Below, one piece after another: positions 18,670 to 30,371 of a DNA stretch of 31,049 nt. The stretch covers positions 1 through 31,049 of the forward strand of contig JSYX01000415.1 in NCBI GenBank assembly GCA_000787465.1. Direction: 5' to 3'. Under the pieces are notes generated by a model, which was not told the origin of the DNA, made no database searches, and worked only from the letters and a program-made list of their open reading frames with translations. This stretch comes from Thermomucor indicae-seudaticae. Its lineage: Eukaryota > Mucoromycota > Mucoromycetes > Mucorales > Lichtheimiaceae. The translations under genes were made by a program, and so were the position numbers. Position 1 is the stretch's first letter, and the number at the start of each line of letters is the position of its first letter.

Positions 18670-19140
18670 ATGGATCAGAATGTACAGCAGCGATGGAACC
18701 AATTCCTTTTCATAGGATATGCATTTCCTCCATATAATCAACAGCAACAACAGCAGCCTGCGCACATCGCGACATATACAGTTGATCCCGCTTACCTCAA
18801 TTATTTCGTTGCTGACACAACACTCGGAGTGCAACCACAACAGCAGGCGACAGGACCGTCCGCTGCGCCTGCCGCTAGGCCGACAGCCCAGATATCGCAG
18901 CAAGTAGTTCCAGCAGCACCTGCGGCGAGACAACCTCCAGCACCTGGAGCGAGGCGGTCGCGCCAGCTGGCCTGCGTCCACTGTCGCAGGTCTCATGTCG
19001 CATGCGGCGAAAAGCGTCCCTGCCGCCGCTGTGACCGGTTAGACAAACATGCCGGCAACCCACACTGGGCAGACTTGGCCGTCCTTTGGGGTCCCGCAAC
19101 AGACAAAGGAGGCAGCGACAGCGACAAATGTTGCATTTGA
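18670..19140 (+). CDS. Small Gln/Ala/Pro-rich protein with a five-cysteine zinc-cluster-like motif
   Basis: A single-exon ORF of 156 aa. The first 100 residues are low complexity (QQQQQQ near 24-29, then Ala/Pro/Gln). A basic segment GARRSRQL precedes Cys102-x2-Cys105-x6-Cys112-x5-Cys118-x2-Cys121. This is the start of a fungal Zn2Cys6 binuclear cluster and is closest in look to the Ert1/Rds2 group (HVAC, EKRPC). The sixth cysteine is missing; His127 or His132 are the only nearby candidates. There is no downstream regulatory domain; the protein ends about 35 residues later in KCCI. A TATA box 52 bp upstream and AATAAA 19 nt after the stop suggest an active gene. It could be a free DNA-binding head, a competitor of full factors, or a truncated copy. 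An upstream in-frame ATG at 18646 sits closer to the TATA box. Confidence 0.6.
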   Translation: MDQNVQQRWNQFLFIGYAFPPYNQQQQQQPAHIATYTVDPAYLNYFVADTTLGVQPQQQATGPSAAPAARPTAQISQQVVPAAPAARQPPAPGARRSRQLACVHCRRSHVACGEKRPCRRCDRLDKHAGNPHWADLAVLWGPATDKGGSDSDKCCI

Positions 19141-19755
19141 GGTTCATGTTTAAAAGGAAATAAAGCCTAAAGGTATGCCCCTGTACTACCGTCAGCGGGT
19201 GCGTCCAAATCATAGTTTCTATATTGTGTGGAATGCGCAGCTTGGCATCGTGGTCTTCATACTGATAGCAACGATATAATTCCTCAACTAAAGTTTTAGT
19301 GAAAGACAGTATAGTGATCATGTCGCGCTGGATAAGCAATACTTATATTAATCAGCGTATAAACGTTGACTGACATCGTAATACCTGAACCTACATCCGT
19401 TCTATTACTTATGCTAGTATTCGCTTGGACAAACACATATCGCTTAAAGACTCTGGATGAATCAAAACAACAGGATCGTATAAAACGCTGGACCAGCAAT
19501 GACGCATACAGTACCTGCGCGATATGTCGATATTTGATAAATTTATAACGATCGCATTTTTTTGTCACGGACCCTATCGATATATCGCGCGTGCACTGTA
19601 CTATGACCTTTGCAATATGTATACGACTTGCACAAATTGACTTTACAGGACAAATGTGGGGAATTAGCTCGACCTTGTTTATTTTTTTTAACCTTCCAAC
19701 GAATATCTTTCGGTTAAAGTACCACGCGCTTGCGATAACGAAATAATAGACGGAA
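19141..19755. other. Intergenic; poly(A) signal, otherwise nothing clear
   Basis: AATAAA at 19159-19164 serves the small zinc-cluster-like gene. Minus-strand open frames (19339-19140 and the long 20066-19296) overlap each other in different frames, and the latter is antisense to the next gene. One minus segment (about 19330-19160) looks weakly protein-like but has no exon partner. I see no RNA gene here. Confidence 0.4.
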
Positions 19756-20914
19756 ATGGTGGATGTAGACAACACAGTGTACACACTTTTACAGCAGCGG
19801 GTGCATGACGAGACATGGGGTGATCTGGCAAAAGGCATGCTTGAACTCGATTTTCGAGTCATTACCCAGGTGAGTCTGAGCAAGTAATTACAATGGGTGC
19901 AAAATAAAAGTGAGAACTGATCCAGTGGAAACAAAGAAAGAGGATAGCTTACGGCGATTCTTGAGTGACCGGGAAACCCATAGAGCGCTAGACAAACCAT
20001 ATTACCTCGCTGTCGCAGAAACTTTGCGTCGACGGTCCTTGCCACCCATCCTCTTGCAAAACCCACTGCAGCTACTCACTGTCACTAACCTTGATCGGTC
20101 TGTCGTATACTGGATGCGTCTCTCCCTCTCTCTCTATCTGACTTGGGCAACGAGAATAGAGTAAAGACAGTGAATCAAGTGCTAAATCATCTCGATCTTT
20201 ATGATCCGCAAGCCATTGAACGGTTTTTGTTTGAGGTATTACCGCTCCTTCTACATACCACTCTCTACATCATCATCATCATCAATAATGAAAACCAGTT
20301 TCTAGAGCCTGAAGACTGGCGTATCTTTTTGAATTTGCGAACCACGATCGGTCGAGTCCACGGTATCATGCCGCCTAGTCTCGGCGACTGTTTGTCTTCG
20401 TTCACCCAAATCTATGAAAAACGCAACGCCAAGCCGCGCCGACCTGGTCAGCGCTATCAACTTACTGTGGGTGCCAAAGCTCTCAGTAAACACTGGCATC
20501 GAGACCGAAATACCCAGTTCTGGGGCGTCTGCACAGGAAGTAAAAGGAGGTGGATGTCTTTTAATATCTCTGTTAGAAGCACCATGAAGAAAAATGAATA
20601 CTCATACTAGTTTTTGATTAGCTGAAAGCGAGAAGAACGAGTTGGCCGAACGCGTCTTGATCAAAATTCTGTCCGATGCTGTTTGGGTCAATCTTCACTC
20701 TTTGCCGGTAAGCTATGTACTTTTAATCCAGTAGCAGTACGGCTCATAGAGGATCCGACGATCGTAACATCTATAGCACAATGAGCCAGTGTATGAAGTC
20801 CGGCAGAGCCAAGGATACGGTTTACGATGGGCGTATCATGACAAAATGTGGGTCTTCCGTGGGTTTTTGGAACCACAAATGGAACAAGGTCACGCAGTAG
20901 GATGGGTTCATTAA
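19756..20914 (+). CDS. Unidentified conserved-looking protein, six exons, 271 aa
   Basis: Exons 19756-19869, 19937-20097, 20160-20235, 20299-20539, 20622-20707 and 20777-20914 join in one frame, with introns of 67, 62, 63, 82 and 69 nt. The N-terminus is helical (MVDVDNTVYTLLQQRVHDE). Residues 118-170 include FLEPEDWRIFLNLRTTIGR, followed by MPPSLGDCL. Two very motif-like blocks end the protein: VGAKALSKHWHRD...FWG (about 177-195, with His and Cys) and GYGLRWAYHDKMW with FRGFLEPQMEQGHAVGW at the C-terminus. The dense Trp/His/Gly spacing suggests a small folded, perhaps metal- or ligand-binding domain. I do not recognise the family. The second acceptor (AAG at 19936) is the least certain junction; it was chosen because other AG sites break the frame. 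No signal peptide or membrane helix. Ends 100 bp from the convergent UNC80-like stop. Confidence 0.75.
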
Positions 20915-21014
20915 TTAATAAAAGAGTAGACGGTTTACACATGGGATATGACATTTTGATATGTACAAAGTTAAACAGTTCATTCTATACAGGCGACGAA
21001 AAGAAGTCGCATTA

Positions 21015-24000
21015 CTAGGGTGAGGCCGTAGTGGACAGAGAGGAAGGGTTTTCTTCATCCGAAACCTGCTCATATAGTTGCATGATAAGGCGCCATTCCT
21101 TGGCCACCTTTTCAACCGCTTCTCGATATGTCCAACGCCATTGTCGTACTTGCTCGCTGCTGGATCCAGTAACAGTAGGTCTGTATCCCATACACGCCTG
21201 GATGTTTACCACAGCATGAATGGTATGCGCATGGATCGTCTGTAACTCTCCGGGTACAGTACTGGAATGGGGCAAAGAGTTTTGAGTGCCTCGTTTGTTG
21301 TGTCCTGTTTCGTTCTTCGGGCTCCTGAGGTTCAGCCCGGACGCATCAGGCTGTTCTCCTTCTTCCACTGTCCATTCAGAAGGCACTCTTACAGACAAGG
21401 CCGGCGAGCTTGGCGACGGAGGCTGTCGTGAGCTAGACGGGATGTGTAGCCCGACACCGCAAGTTGGGGATGCATCTGGCGATTGTGGTTGCGTCGCCGA
21501 TCGTTGAGATATTTCACTCGTGTTCACCTGTAGGACATCGCTATCTTCCTTGGACACTGGCGATGCGTTGTATCCCCAGCTTCTCCATCTGGGTCTTTGG
21601 TGAAACGAAGTAGCAGGTGAGTGCGGACGCCCACCTAGACCAGGTGAATTCAACATTGAATTTCGCGAGCTGCTTCCCAGTTGCCTCAATTTCTCATGAA
21701 CAAATTCGCGCAATAACAACATCATCGGCGTCTTGTAGGAAACCACAAATTCCAGAAAACACCAAGTTGAGTAATCATATAGTACGCTGATCGATAGCGG
21801 CGGCTCCGGAGCACTTGCTCCTGCTTGGAACGAAGATCGTGCGGACTCGGCGATTGTCTTTGGAGTTGTAGGGTACAGAGGAGATATGGCCGGCGATTGA
21901 GGCGTCCGTGGCGTCGAGCGTCCAGAGCTACTGCGCTTTGGCTTCAATGCTTTGAGCGACTGGCCAAATATCAAGATACTTTTTACAAAGAAGGCCACTT
22001 GAAACCAAGAGCCCTTGACTTTGTCAAACGACTTGAAACCTCGGATAAGGATTGCCTTCATCGCGAGAATGCTGAGAGAGAACAGATGAGCCGTAGACGT
22101 TGGTGTCTGTTTCAAGTCTCCGGCCTCAGGCGCCATTTCCGTAGCATCTGCGTTTTCAGAATTGCTCGTTTGACCCATATTGGATGCCAGCACAGACAGC
22201 GAAAAGCCTCCGGGCTTTGACTTGAGCAATGATGCCTGACTGCAGGCTTTCGAAACATATCCCATTAACCTCATCCAGTTACTGGTCGGCTCTGGACGGA
22301 ACCGGCGCACGAGCGCAATCGATCCGTAGTCCCACCGAAGATCATACTGTAAACATAGCGGTATCACGACCTTGCCAAGCAGAGGCACAGACGGCGAGAG
22401 CCTTTCAATTTCACTCAGAACATCTTGAGTCGAGTTTTCCATAATGGCGACAATAAGCCGGACCAGAGCATTGCAAAACCGTGTGTGATTCTCCTTGCCT
22501 TGCTCCCACTCTGAAGGTCTTGTCGCGATCATCAGTCCGAGCGGTACAAACCGATCTTTCATGACACCCGCGATATCATGCATGTTCACTGCTTTCCCTT
22601 GCCCCTGCTCCAATACAATCGCCAACCCTTCGTACAGATCAGCTGCATCTACAGTCTTCCATTGCGTGCGATATTGACCGTATATCTGCACAAGCAGCGT
22701 CCTGAAGGCTTTGGTATAGTTTCGCATATCCACCATTGCATGCAAACAATCGATGAGGTAGTTTTTGATCCAGTCCGTCGCGCAATAGGAGCCTCGTATA
22801 GACGCATAGTCTCGCAAAACGATGCGGATGATCTGAGCCATTTTTTCATGATTCGCTTCGTTCAGAGTCCCACGGTTCTTGAAGAACTGATTCACGAGCA
22901 GAACAAACTCCTTCTTGATCCTTAACCGGTCGTTTTGTTGCCATTGCTTGCCGTAGGCATGCTGCGTAGCCTCACCCCGAACGCTACTCTGTGCGCGGTC
23001 GTTCCGATCATCGAGAATGCTATGAATATTGATGCTGATATGAGGACCGCCTCCATGTGCGTTGCCAGTAGCGTTGGCAAAGGCAGGCTTGGCAGTTTTG
23101 CTAAACTTTAGAAACACGTCAATAAGCGCAATGATCCCTTCGTTCACTAGACCGTCAAGGTGGCCGAGCGTGCAAAACCTTGGCAACATGTGCCGAAACA
23201 TCTTGACAAACTGTTCAGCACGTAAAGAGCCTGGATCGTATGCGATAATCGTCAGAAATAGCTTGACAAAGTTGGGCAAGTGGAACGGACGGTTGTCGTA
23301 GTTGTTCACGACGAGTGGTGCCATGGAAGATGTAACATTTTTTCCAAAGGGCTTCAGAATAGACGTCGAGAAAGGCATCGCCATAGGATCACTAGCTGCG
23401 TCGATTCGTTCTTGGATGCTACGCTCGTGGTCGTCCAACTCAACCTGAAGTTGCAAACCCAACACATCGGATGTTGCGCCCAACCGGGGAGGATTATGCA
23501 TCGCATGCATGATATTGTACAGGTTATCGCTCATCCAGGCACCCAACTGCACTGACTTTTCATACGCACTCAGGATAAGTGGCACAAGGGTACCAAGCAT
23601 CTGGAATACAAAGGATTCTTCATGCACAGCATAAAAACGGCACCATGCAAAAATGATCGCAGAGCGTACGTGGGAAAGACGCTCGACCTCGCAGAACACC
23701 TTGAACAACGCCGGCAAAAACGTACTGTAACCGCGATTGGACACAAACAGTCGTTTGAACCTTGTCACGATACGCGTATAAAGCACAAGCGCCTGCCCAA
23801 TGATACCAAAGTCTTGGTGATATTCCATGATGATCATGTTGACGCCTCTCAAGATTCGTTCCAATTCTGCGCGATCATTGTAGTTCTTGTTCAACCCATT
23901 CAACAACGTATCGATGAATCGTAGCCAAACTCGGGCGCGTAGAGCCGAAAGAAGACCGATATCTTCCTCTTGTTGACTCAATCTAGGTACCGGTTTTATC

Positions 24001-27000
24001 TCATCTGACTCTGTATCATATTCGCCTTCAAATACAAACCGAGTGTCGTGCTTTTTCCTCAAGCTGATATCCGGGAAATAGATGTCACCTACTGTCGACA
24101 CTGGTTTCCTCGAACCCGGAACTGGCGTCGGCTCATACTCTTGTAACGTCTTTTTAACCGCATATACCTCCCGAGGATATCGTATCAAGAAATTCGTGAG
24201 GAACTGTATGTGACTGATACGCAGCGTGCCGACCACAAAGAGCTGCCATGGTATTTCAAGGATACAAAACGGAGTCTTTAGCTCAGTCAAGGCTCGCGGA
24301 AACATGGAAGCAGGCTGCTCATGCGTAAACCAGAAGCGTCCAGTGCTAGCGACCAAATGTTCGATCTTGTTCTTGCGCAAGTCTCTCATGGATATTTCGT
24401 GCGTGGACAAGATAAGCTCCGCAAGAATAGGATGGATCAGAGTCATAAGTACGAGACCATCGGCTTTGTTTTCGCGCGTTAACCACTTGAGCATGCCTGC
24501 CAGATAGTTGAAAAGAATGTATGCGAATCCAGGCGGTAGTTTGGCTTTGAGGTTGACCAAATAACGTACACGCGTCAATAGCTCTCGGTGCCGCTCCACC
24601 TTGCATTTCCCGAGGCCCCCCAAGAAGGGTCTCAAGAAAAGGGCAGGATCGTCACGCATGTAACTTTCCAACAACTCCCGCAACGAGCTGCTCACCGGGC
24701 CGAAATCGTCGCCCAAAAGGTCGACCATTCCCAAGTTCGCTGCGGTCAAGGCATGTACTGTAGCACCTCGCTTACGCCGTGCAATGATTTTGCTGATAGA
24801 GTATTGTTTGGATTCACCTTCTCCTTTCCTACTACTGGGACCGAGTCCGACGCCGTCGGCGGCGTTGTCATTTACTGACTCTTCTTGCTCTTCAAGATAT
24901 AGTGAGGGTAGCAAAGCAAGTGGTGTCAAGACTTTCTTCAAAGTTTCCTGCTCTTCACCTTGATCACTATCATCCCATCCCAATTCTTGGATCTGTCGCT
25001 TGAGCTCGATAGGGAAGTTGCTCGCATGCTTAAGTTTGGACATCCATCGAGGCTCATCCATCGTGAACCGATCGCTGCCTAGATCAGTTGGAATAAAAGG
25101 CGTCGAAAACACGCCGCCGTCGCCTCGAAATGGACGATTACGCGATGAAGTCGGTATAAATTCTTGTGCAGATATATTAAAACGGTATCCGGTCAACGAA
25201 ACCAACTTTTCAATGGCCGATAAACGGTGGAAGGGGTCGGCACTAAGAAAGGGGTCACGTGTCACAAACTGTCAAAAAATTTTTCAGGGAAACAACTTTT
25301 TACCTGTAAAAATCATGCGTAAACATCTCGACCAATGATTTTGGCACTTTTTCTCCGCACTGCAAGAGTAAAAATGCCGCTGGGATAAACGCACGTGGAT
25401 TTCTGTCATTGATAAAACGTTCCCATAAAGGCTGTATCAGCCGCGAAAAATCAGAATTACTCAATGACGAGAACACAGCAACAAGCAACGAGAATACAGC
25501 TCCAAATGGATCCTGCTTGATTGATCCCATTCCTTCCAATCGCTTTTTTGCCAAAGCAGTTACTGTTCCGTGCACATGTTCGCCAGCTTTCGGCAAGTGC
25601 GGTGGGTTGATATCTAAGGATGCCGCGGCTGCAGGTGTTATTGGGTACAGCGCACCTATGCATGTGTTCCGTTTTATTTGTGCTGGGAAAAACAAACCGC
25701 TTTGTTTCTCTTCGTCCGTAGAGAGATCCACGAGTTCGCGTATGGTACTATCAGACGGTAACGAAGGCTTTTTTGTTGCAGCAGTAGGCATTGAGGAAAC
25801 AGGACGGTCGGTATGGTCCGCCGCCTCATGCGTCGATTCAGCCTCCAGATGGTCCACAGCCATGGCATACACAATCCGGAACCTCTGGAACATAAGTGAT
25901 ATGTCATCCAAAAAGTGATGACGAAGTGCAGCAGAGTTTCGCGTCAAGGACTTGCGGTCGTTACCATCATTGTTAGCATCTCTGTATAATTCTGACGTCG
26001 ACATTCCTTGCGTAGCCCACTCCAGAGCCCGCGACAACCATCCTGGCCGGTGCGTCGTGTTGCAGAAAAACCGACTTTCGTAAAAGATATTACACAATAA
26101 CACCCTCATCGGAATAGGTATAAGAGATAACTTCTCTTTTGCCGTTATGAAAACTGACATACGCCGCTCCAAATCAATCAGAAACTTTTTCGCCACTTCG
26201 TCTTCTTCCATGTCCCGCAAGGGCTCATCCTGTCTCTCACGCAGTTCTTTGATTGTCCATAAAAATTCTAAAGCAATAACGCATTGACCGAGCGTCGTGC
26301 TTCCCCAGTTTGGCTCCGTTCCATCCATACTTAGCGACACGCTATTATCCTTTTCCTTCCCTTTCTTGCTGCCAACGTCGCTTAGCAAAAGCACATTGAT
26401 CATGTCAAAATCATGCATCCATAACTGTACCCCCGACAGGTATTTTCGAAGGCATAATATAGTAGAGAGATGGCTACAGATCTTGTGTTCATCGTCTGAG
26501 GCTACGCATGCGACAAAAGGCCGATAAAAATGAGGACGATAGGCTTGCGACAGTCGAAAGAGCAACTTGGAAAGCGGCGGTGTGGGTGATGGAAATGTGC
26601 TTGCTAGACGCTTTATAAGAACAGGCAATGTAGTCCCTACTACCTTTTCGCTTATCGTGATGTTGACGCCGAATGCAATGTTTTCGTACATTATTGTCAG
26701 CCGATCCCAATCAGCGTCCTCCACAGTATCGCGAATGACATCCAGCAGCAGTAGTTGATAGTCGGATGACCAGAAGTTTTCAAAATAGGTTCGAATGCTG
26801 TCCACTATTTGCTTGAATACCATAGCTTCCGGCCTCTCGGTGCCGCTATCTATGCTCAGATGGTCCGGGGTTTGGTCTCCTGGCCACAAGTTTCCACTTT
26901 CTGTATGAATTCCGGATGCAGAAGGCTGGGGGCTATGATGAGGCGACGACCGACGACTGCTCGATTTATTCTCTGTAATACGACTGACAGACATACTTGC

Positions 27001-28871
27001 TACAACCACGGACATGACCATAGATAATACCGATTTGCAGTCCGCGTCGTCCTGCCAGTTTGATAAATGCAGTAGCAAGGCTGATGGTGTCACTTTATCT
27101 CGAAAAAATTGAATTATCAGTCGCACCGTTGTTCCCGGTTGCTGTATATCGTCTGACGTCGCAGCAAGAAGCCACTCGCGAGCTACATTATACGGTAATA
27201 AGCACAGTGCTATCTTTCAGTCGGGGATGCCCGTCTCAACAATACTTGCCAACTTGCGATAAACAGTATAATATAGAAAGGTATCCACGTTGGGTATCGG
27301 AATCCGGCTCTTGCCAATAACGCTAAAGGCTCCGTTTAGTATGCACGAGCTGTGGCTCTTATATTGTGGGAGACTCACTGGTAGTAGTTCTTGCAAAATG
27401 AGTTTTGCCCTGGCTTCATCCGGACCTGCCGTATGGGCACCAGCACTGAGCGACCTGCATAAACTTTCCACAACAACGAAGCGAGCTACTGATGGCGGCA
27501 CCAGATTTGTTCCAAACGATGTCCAATATTTGTTCCATTGCCCGCCTTCAAGGGGTACAATTTGGCCATTTGAAAGCTTATCCAACAGTTCAAATATGCT
27601 CGAGCGTATATGATCAAACTCTGTCTCATGCCGTGAAAAGGGTCTTTCTGGTATGGTGGTCGTGGTGGTCGCAAGGGTAGCGTAAGCTAAGGCGTCCGCA
27701 AGGGTATAAACCAAACTGTGGAAAGCAGCAAACGACGGCGGCAAAAAATCAGGATCATCCATGGCTGAAGCCAGTATTAATTTTAAGGTTGCAATAAGCC
27801 TCATCTATTCTATAATGTTAATTATCCATCATTCCTCCACTTGGACGTTGATAACAAACTCTACCTTTAACTTCAAATCTCCACATTTTAGCAGACGGCA
27901 GCAAAATAGGATTTGTTCTAGGTTTTCCTGCAAAGACATATCAATGAGCAGCATTACGAATGAGCGATTGAATATATTTCCTTACAGCAGGATCAACATG
28001 TTTGAATCGCTCACGGATATAGTCGAAAAGATCCAATGCATGATTACAATTCTTCACTACATTTTCATTTGCGTGAGCCCACTGAAATAATCTGATATAC
28101 ACAGACACCCCGCCCAATCGACAGCATACCATCTAAAGGGTATTGGCTAAACGGCACTGACAAAATCCCTAGAATTTCACCGGCTAACGGTAGCTGCGTC
28201 GCAAGCTTGTGCTTTTCGATCGTCTCCCGTAGGCCATCCAAAACAGTATTAATCCGATTCTTATCAGTCCTGACATCTTCGTTGATCGCAGTAGTATCCG
28301 TCATCAGCAGATCTGCTCTAGAATATCGAGGGAAAAAGCTTCGTCGGTTCGCCGTTGACTCTTCCGCCAATAGATCAGCTCCCGAGTGATTCGAGCTGGA
28401 CGACGAACTCATACGTCGATTATTACGAGCATGCGGTCGCATCACAAGACGCTGCAAATCGCGTTCCAATCGAACGATATCTTGCTGCACAGCCGTAGTC
28501 GCAGCATATATACCTCCTCCGCGACCTGTCTTCGCATTTCGATAATAATGACGAGTACTAGGTATTGACGAGGGCATATTATTCACTGCTGTTGATCGCC
28601 CAGTCGTCGTCGACGGATTCCCAAAGAGATTATGTGTCCGACCTAAGCGAACAGCAACCGCAGCGGCAGTAGCCGCCGCAGGCATAGACGGTCGACGAGT
28701 CACGTCGTCTGCTGATGCTGCATGAGAATCCGCTATACGTTCATTGCTGTCTTGTGTTGAGCTTTGCTGGTGCCGATGGTGAAGCGATGCATTGCGTAAG
28801 GGAGGAAGAAGCTTAGGTTGGCTGGCAATGGATGGTGGCGGCTCGCCATTGCTCCTGGGGTCGTTTGACAT
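21015..28871 (-). CDS. UNC80: Giant UNC80-like protein, six exons, 2518 aa
   Basis: Exons 28871-28162, 28091-27986, 27927-27865, 27804-27265, 27213-25304 and 25242-21015 join in frame. The first ~150 residues are disordered and Ser/Pro/Arg-rich. The rest is a helical, HEAT/armadillo-like scaffold without membrane segments. Notable blocks in the last exon: RARVWLRFIDTLLNGLNKNY, SAIIFAWCRFYAVHEESFVF, RPFHLPNFVKLFLTIIAYDP and RHMLPRFCTLGHLDGLVNEG. The C-terminal ~350 residues include low-complexity Ser/Pro stretches. I read it as UNC80, in animals the large scaffold linking UNC79 to NALCN sodium-leak channels; the fungal partner would be the related Cch1 channel with Mid1. This rests on length, helical layout and remembered resemblance, not alignment; another giant HEAT scaffold (Fry/Mor2-like) is the main alternative. 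Uncertain junctions: exon 1 end (donor GTCAGT, chosen over GTATGC for frame) and exon 4 end (donor GTTTAT). Confidence 0.6.
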
Positions 28872-29234
28872 TACAGGTCTGGCAAAGAAAAGGAAAAGAG
28901 GAAGACTGCCTGGTTGACTTCAGGAAGCGAAGTCGTTCACACTGCGCTCCAACGCACCTTCGTTATTCCCCCGAAGCGTGCAAACGCTGCAGACAAGCGG
29001 ATTGAGGCAAATGGAGCCAATCCAAACACCGCTAAATTTAGAACATAATACCGCCTAGCATTCCGCAATACTCGTAACCTTTTTGAATACTCAATAGCAG
29101 ATTTTCAAACCATATAGGCATAACCTTTCTACTTCGAAATATTGTTTTTTTCTTGTTAAAGGTCTCGTTTACAACTTTGAACAGCTCATCTCTATTTGCC
29201 TGATTGCTAAATCCAAATAAACAGTGGTGTTGAA
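28872..29234. other. UNC80-like upstream region
   Basis: The leader and promoter of the UNC80-like gene on the minus strand. A CCAAT sequence sits at about 29015. The minus ORF at 29038-29274 is unsupported and partly antisense to the next relic. Nothing else is recognised. Confidence 0.4.
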
Positions 29235-30371
29235 ATGGAATCTGCTTCGAGACAAATGCAATTGCCTTATCCAAAAGGAAACAGAAAAGCTAGTATGTGG
29301 ACCGCTTTTACCCATCTTGTGCTTAAAGGAACAGAAGAAGAAAAACGAAGTTCGTCTTTTGATCAGCTTAGCATCTTGATTCCTGATGCCTAGCTTACGC
29401 ATGAACCATTTAGTCTGGGTGCTCTTGTTAACGGTCGCAACGTGGCATTGGGTGCAGCCGACCCTGCACTAAAAGAAGCCTATAAGAACTTCAACGATAG
29501 TCAGAAAGAGCAACTAAAAGAAAAAGCGAAGGCGATGGACAGTGGTGCCAACTCTGAAGCATACCAGTCAATGGCATATCAGAAGGCCTGTAAGGCATGG
29601 CGCCGCAAAGTTTCTTCTGTATTGTCAGAAATGAGTGAAGCTTTGGGCATGGATTTCGCTTTTTTACTCCATCCGAAGACTCAAGGAAACAAAGAGTTTA
29701 GCCTTCCAATTTGCTCAGAACGTAACATGTTCTCCATTTCCGCTCCTTGTCGCTTTCGATACTCATAAGTGTTAATGGTCGACAGTAGGTCACAAGGCCA
29801 TTAAAGAGAAACGGTTATATAGTATCTTCCAGGAATGGTGCCAGAATTCTCAAGGTAGTTCTAGCTTCCGTTATCCGATGCAACGAATATCAAATTAAGC
29901 AGGGCTAATTGAACGTTAGTAGATGCGACCTCATCTGGTGAGGTTCCAGGTTGCGAACTCGGATACTTGCCTATTATATTCCAACTTTATAGTTATTCGT
30001 GATTTAATGGCGCGTTAAAGGACAAGCTTACAAACGACGAACAACAGAAATCAATGGCAAGGTATCTCAGAAGATGAGGGAACTGATTAAAGGTAAGCCA
30101 GTTACGAGATTTTCCCCATCTTTCTCTCTAATGGGCTGTTCCTTTCGCGCAAGATGCTTGCGGTAAAACAGGACCAGTGATGTGGAAAGGCTTTAAGAGC
30201 GTGGATGGAGAAGATAATGTAAACCGCAATGCCAAAGACGGAATTGACATGATCGGTTGGGATTCTCGGTTCAGATACTGGTTTAAAACCGGCTGACATG
30301 GGTAGTGAAAGAGGGAAAGCATTTTATGAAGCACTTGTTGCCGGAACCGTTACGATAGTACGGTCTCCCGG
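29235..30371 (+). pseudogene. Decayed multi-copy-type gene with HMG-like segment
   Basis: A frame opens at ATG 29235 (MESASRQMQLPYPKGNRK) and continues to 29768 except for one TAG at 29391-29393. After it come FSLGALVNGRNVALGAADP, AYKNFNDSQKEQLKEKAKAM and ACKAWRRKVSSVLSEMSEAL, a Lys/Glu-rich three-helix pattern reminiscent of an HMG-like or ARS-binding fold. Further protein-like pieces follow in shifting frames: AIKEKRLYSIFQEW near 29800; then, after a GTAAGC...CAAG intron (30092-30154), GPVMWKGFKSVDGEDNVN (30168-30221) and IGWDSRFRYWFKTG. A one-base shift (about 30294) leads to SERGKAFYEALVAGTVTI. Several stops and shifts make it non-functional overall. It resembles expanded families of unknown function in mucoralean genomes; not a recognised enzyme. 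Confidence 0.5.

Noticed and set aside
18875..19339. Minus-strand ORF of 154 codons opposite the zinc-cluster-like gene
   Set aside because: Most of it is the complement of the Ala/Pro-rich plus ORF, which has its own TATA box and poly(A) signal.
19296..20066. Minus-strand ORF of 256 codons
   Set aside because: Its 5' half is antisense to exons 1-2 of the six-exon plus gene, whose splice-consistent frame is far better supported; composition is irregular.
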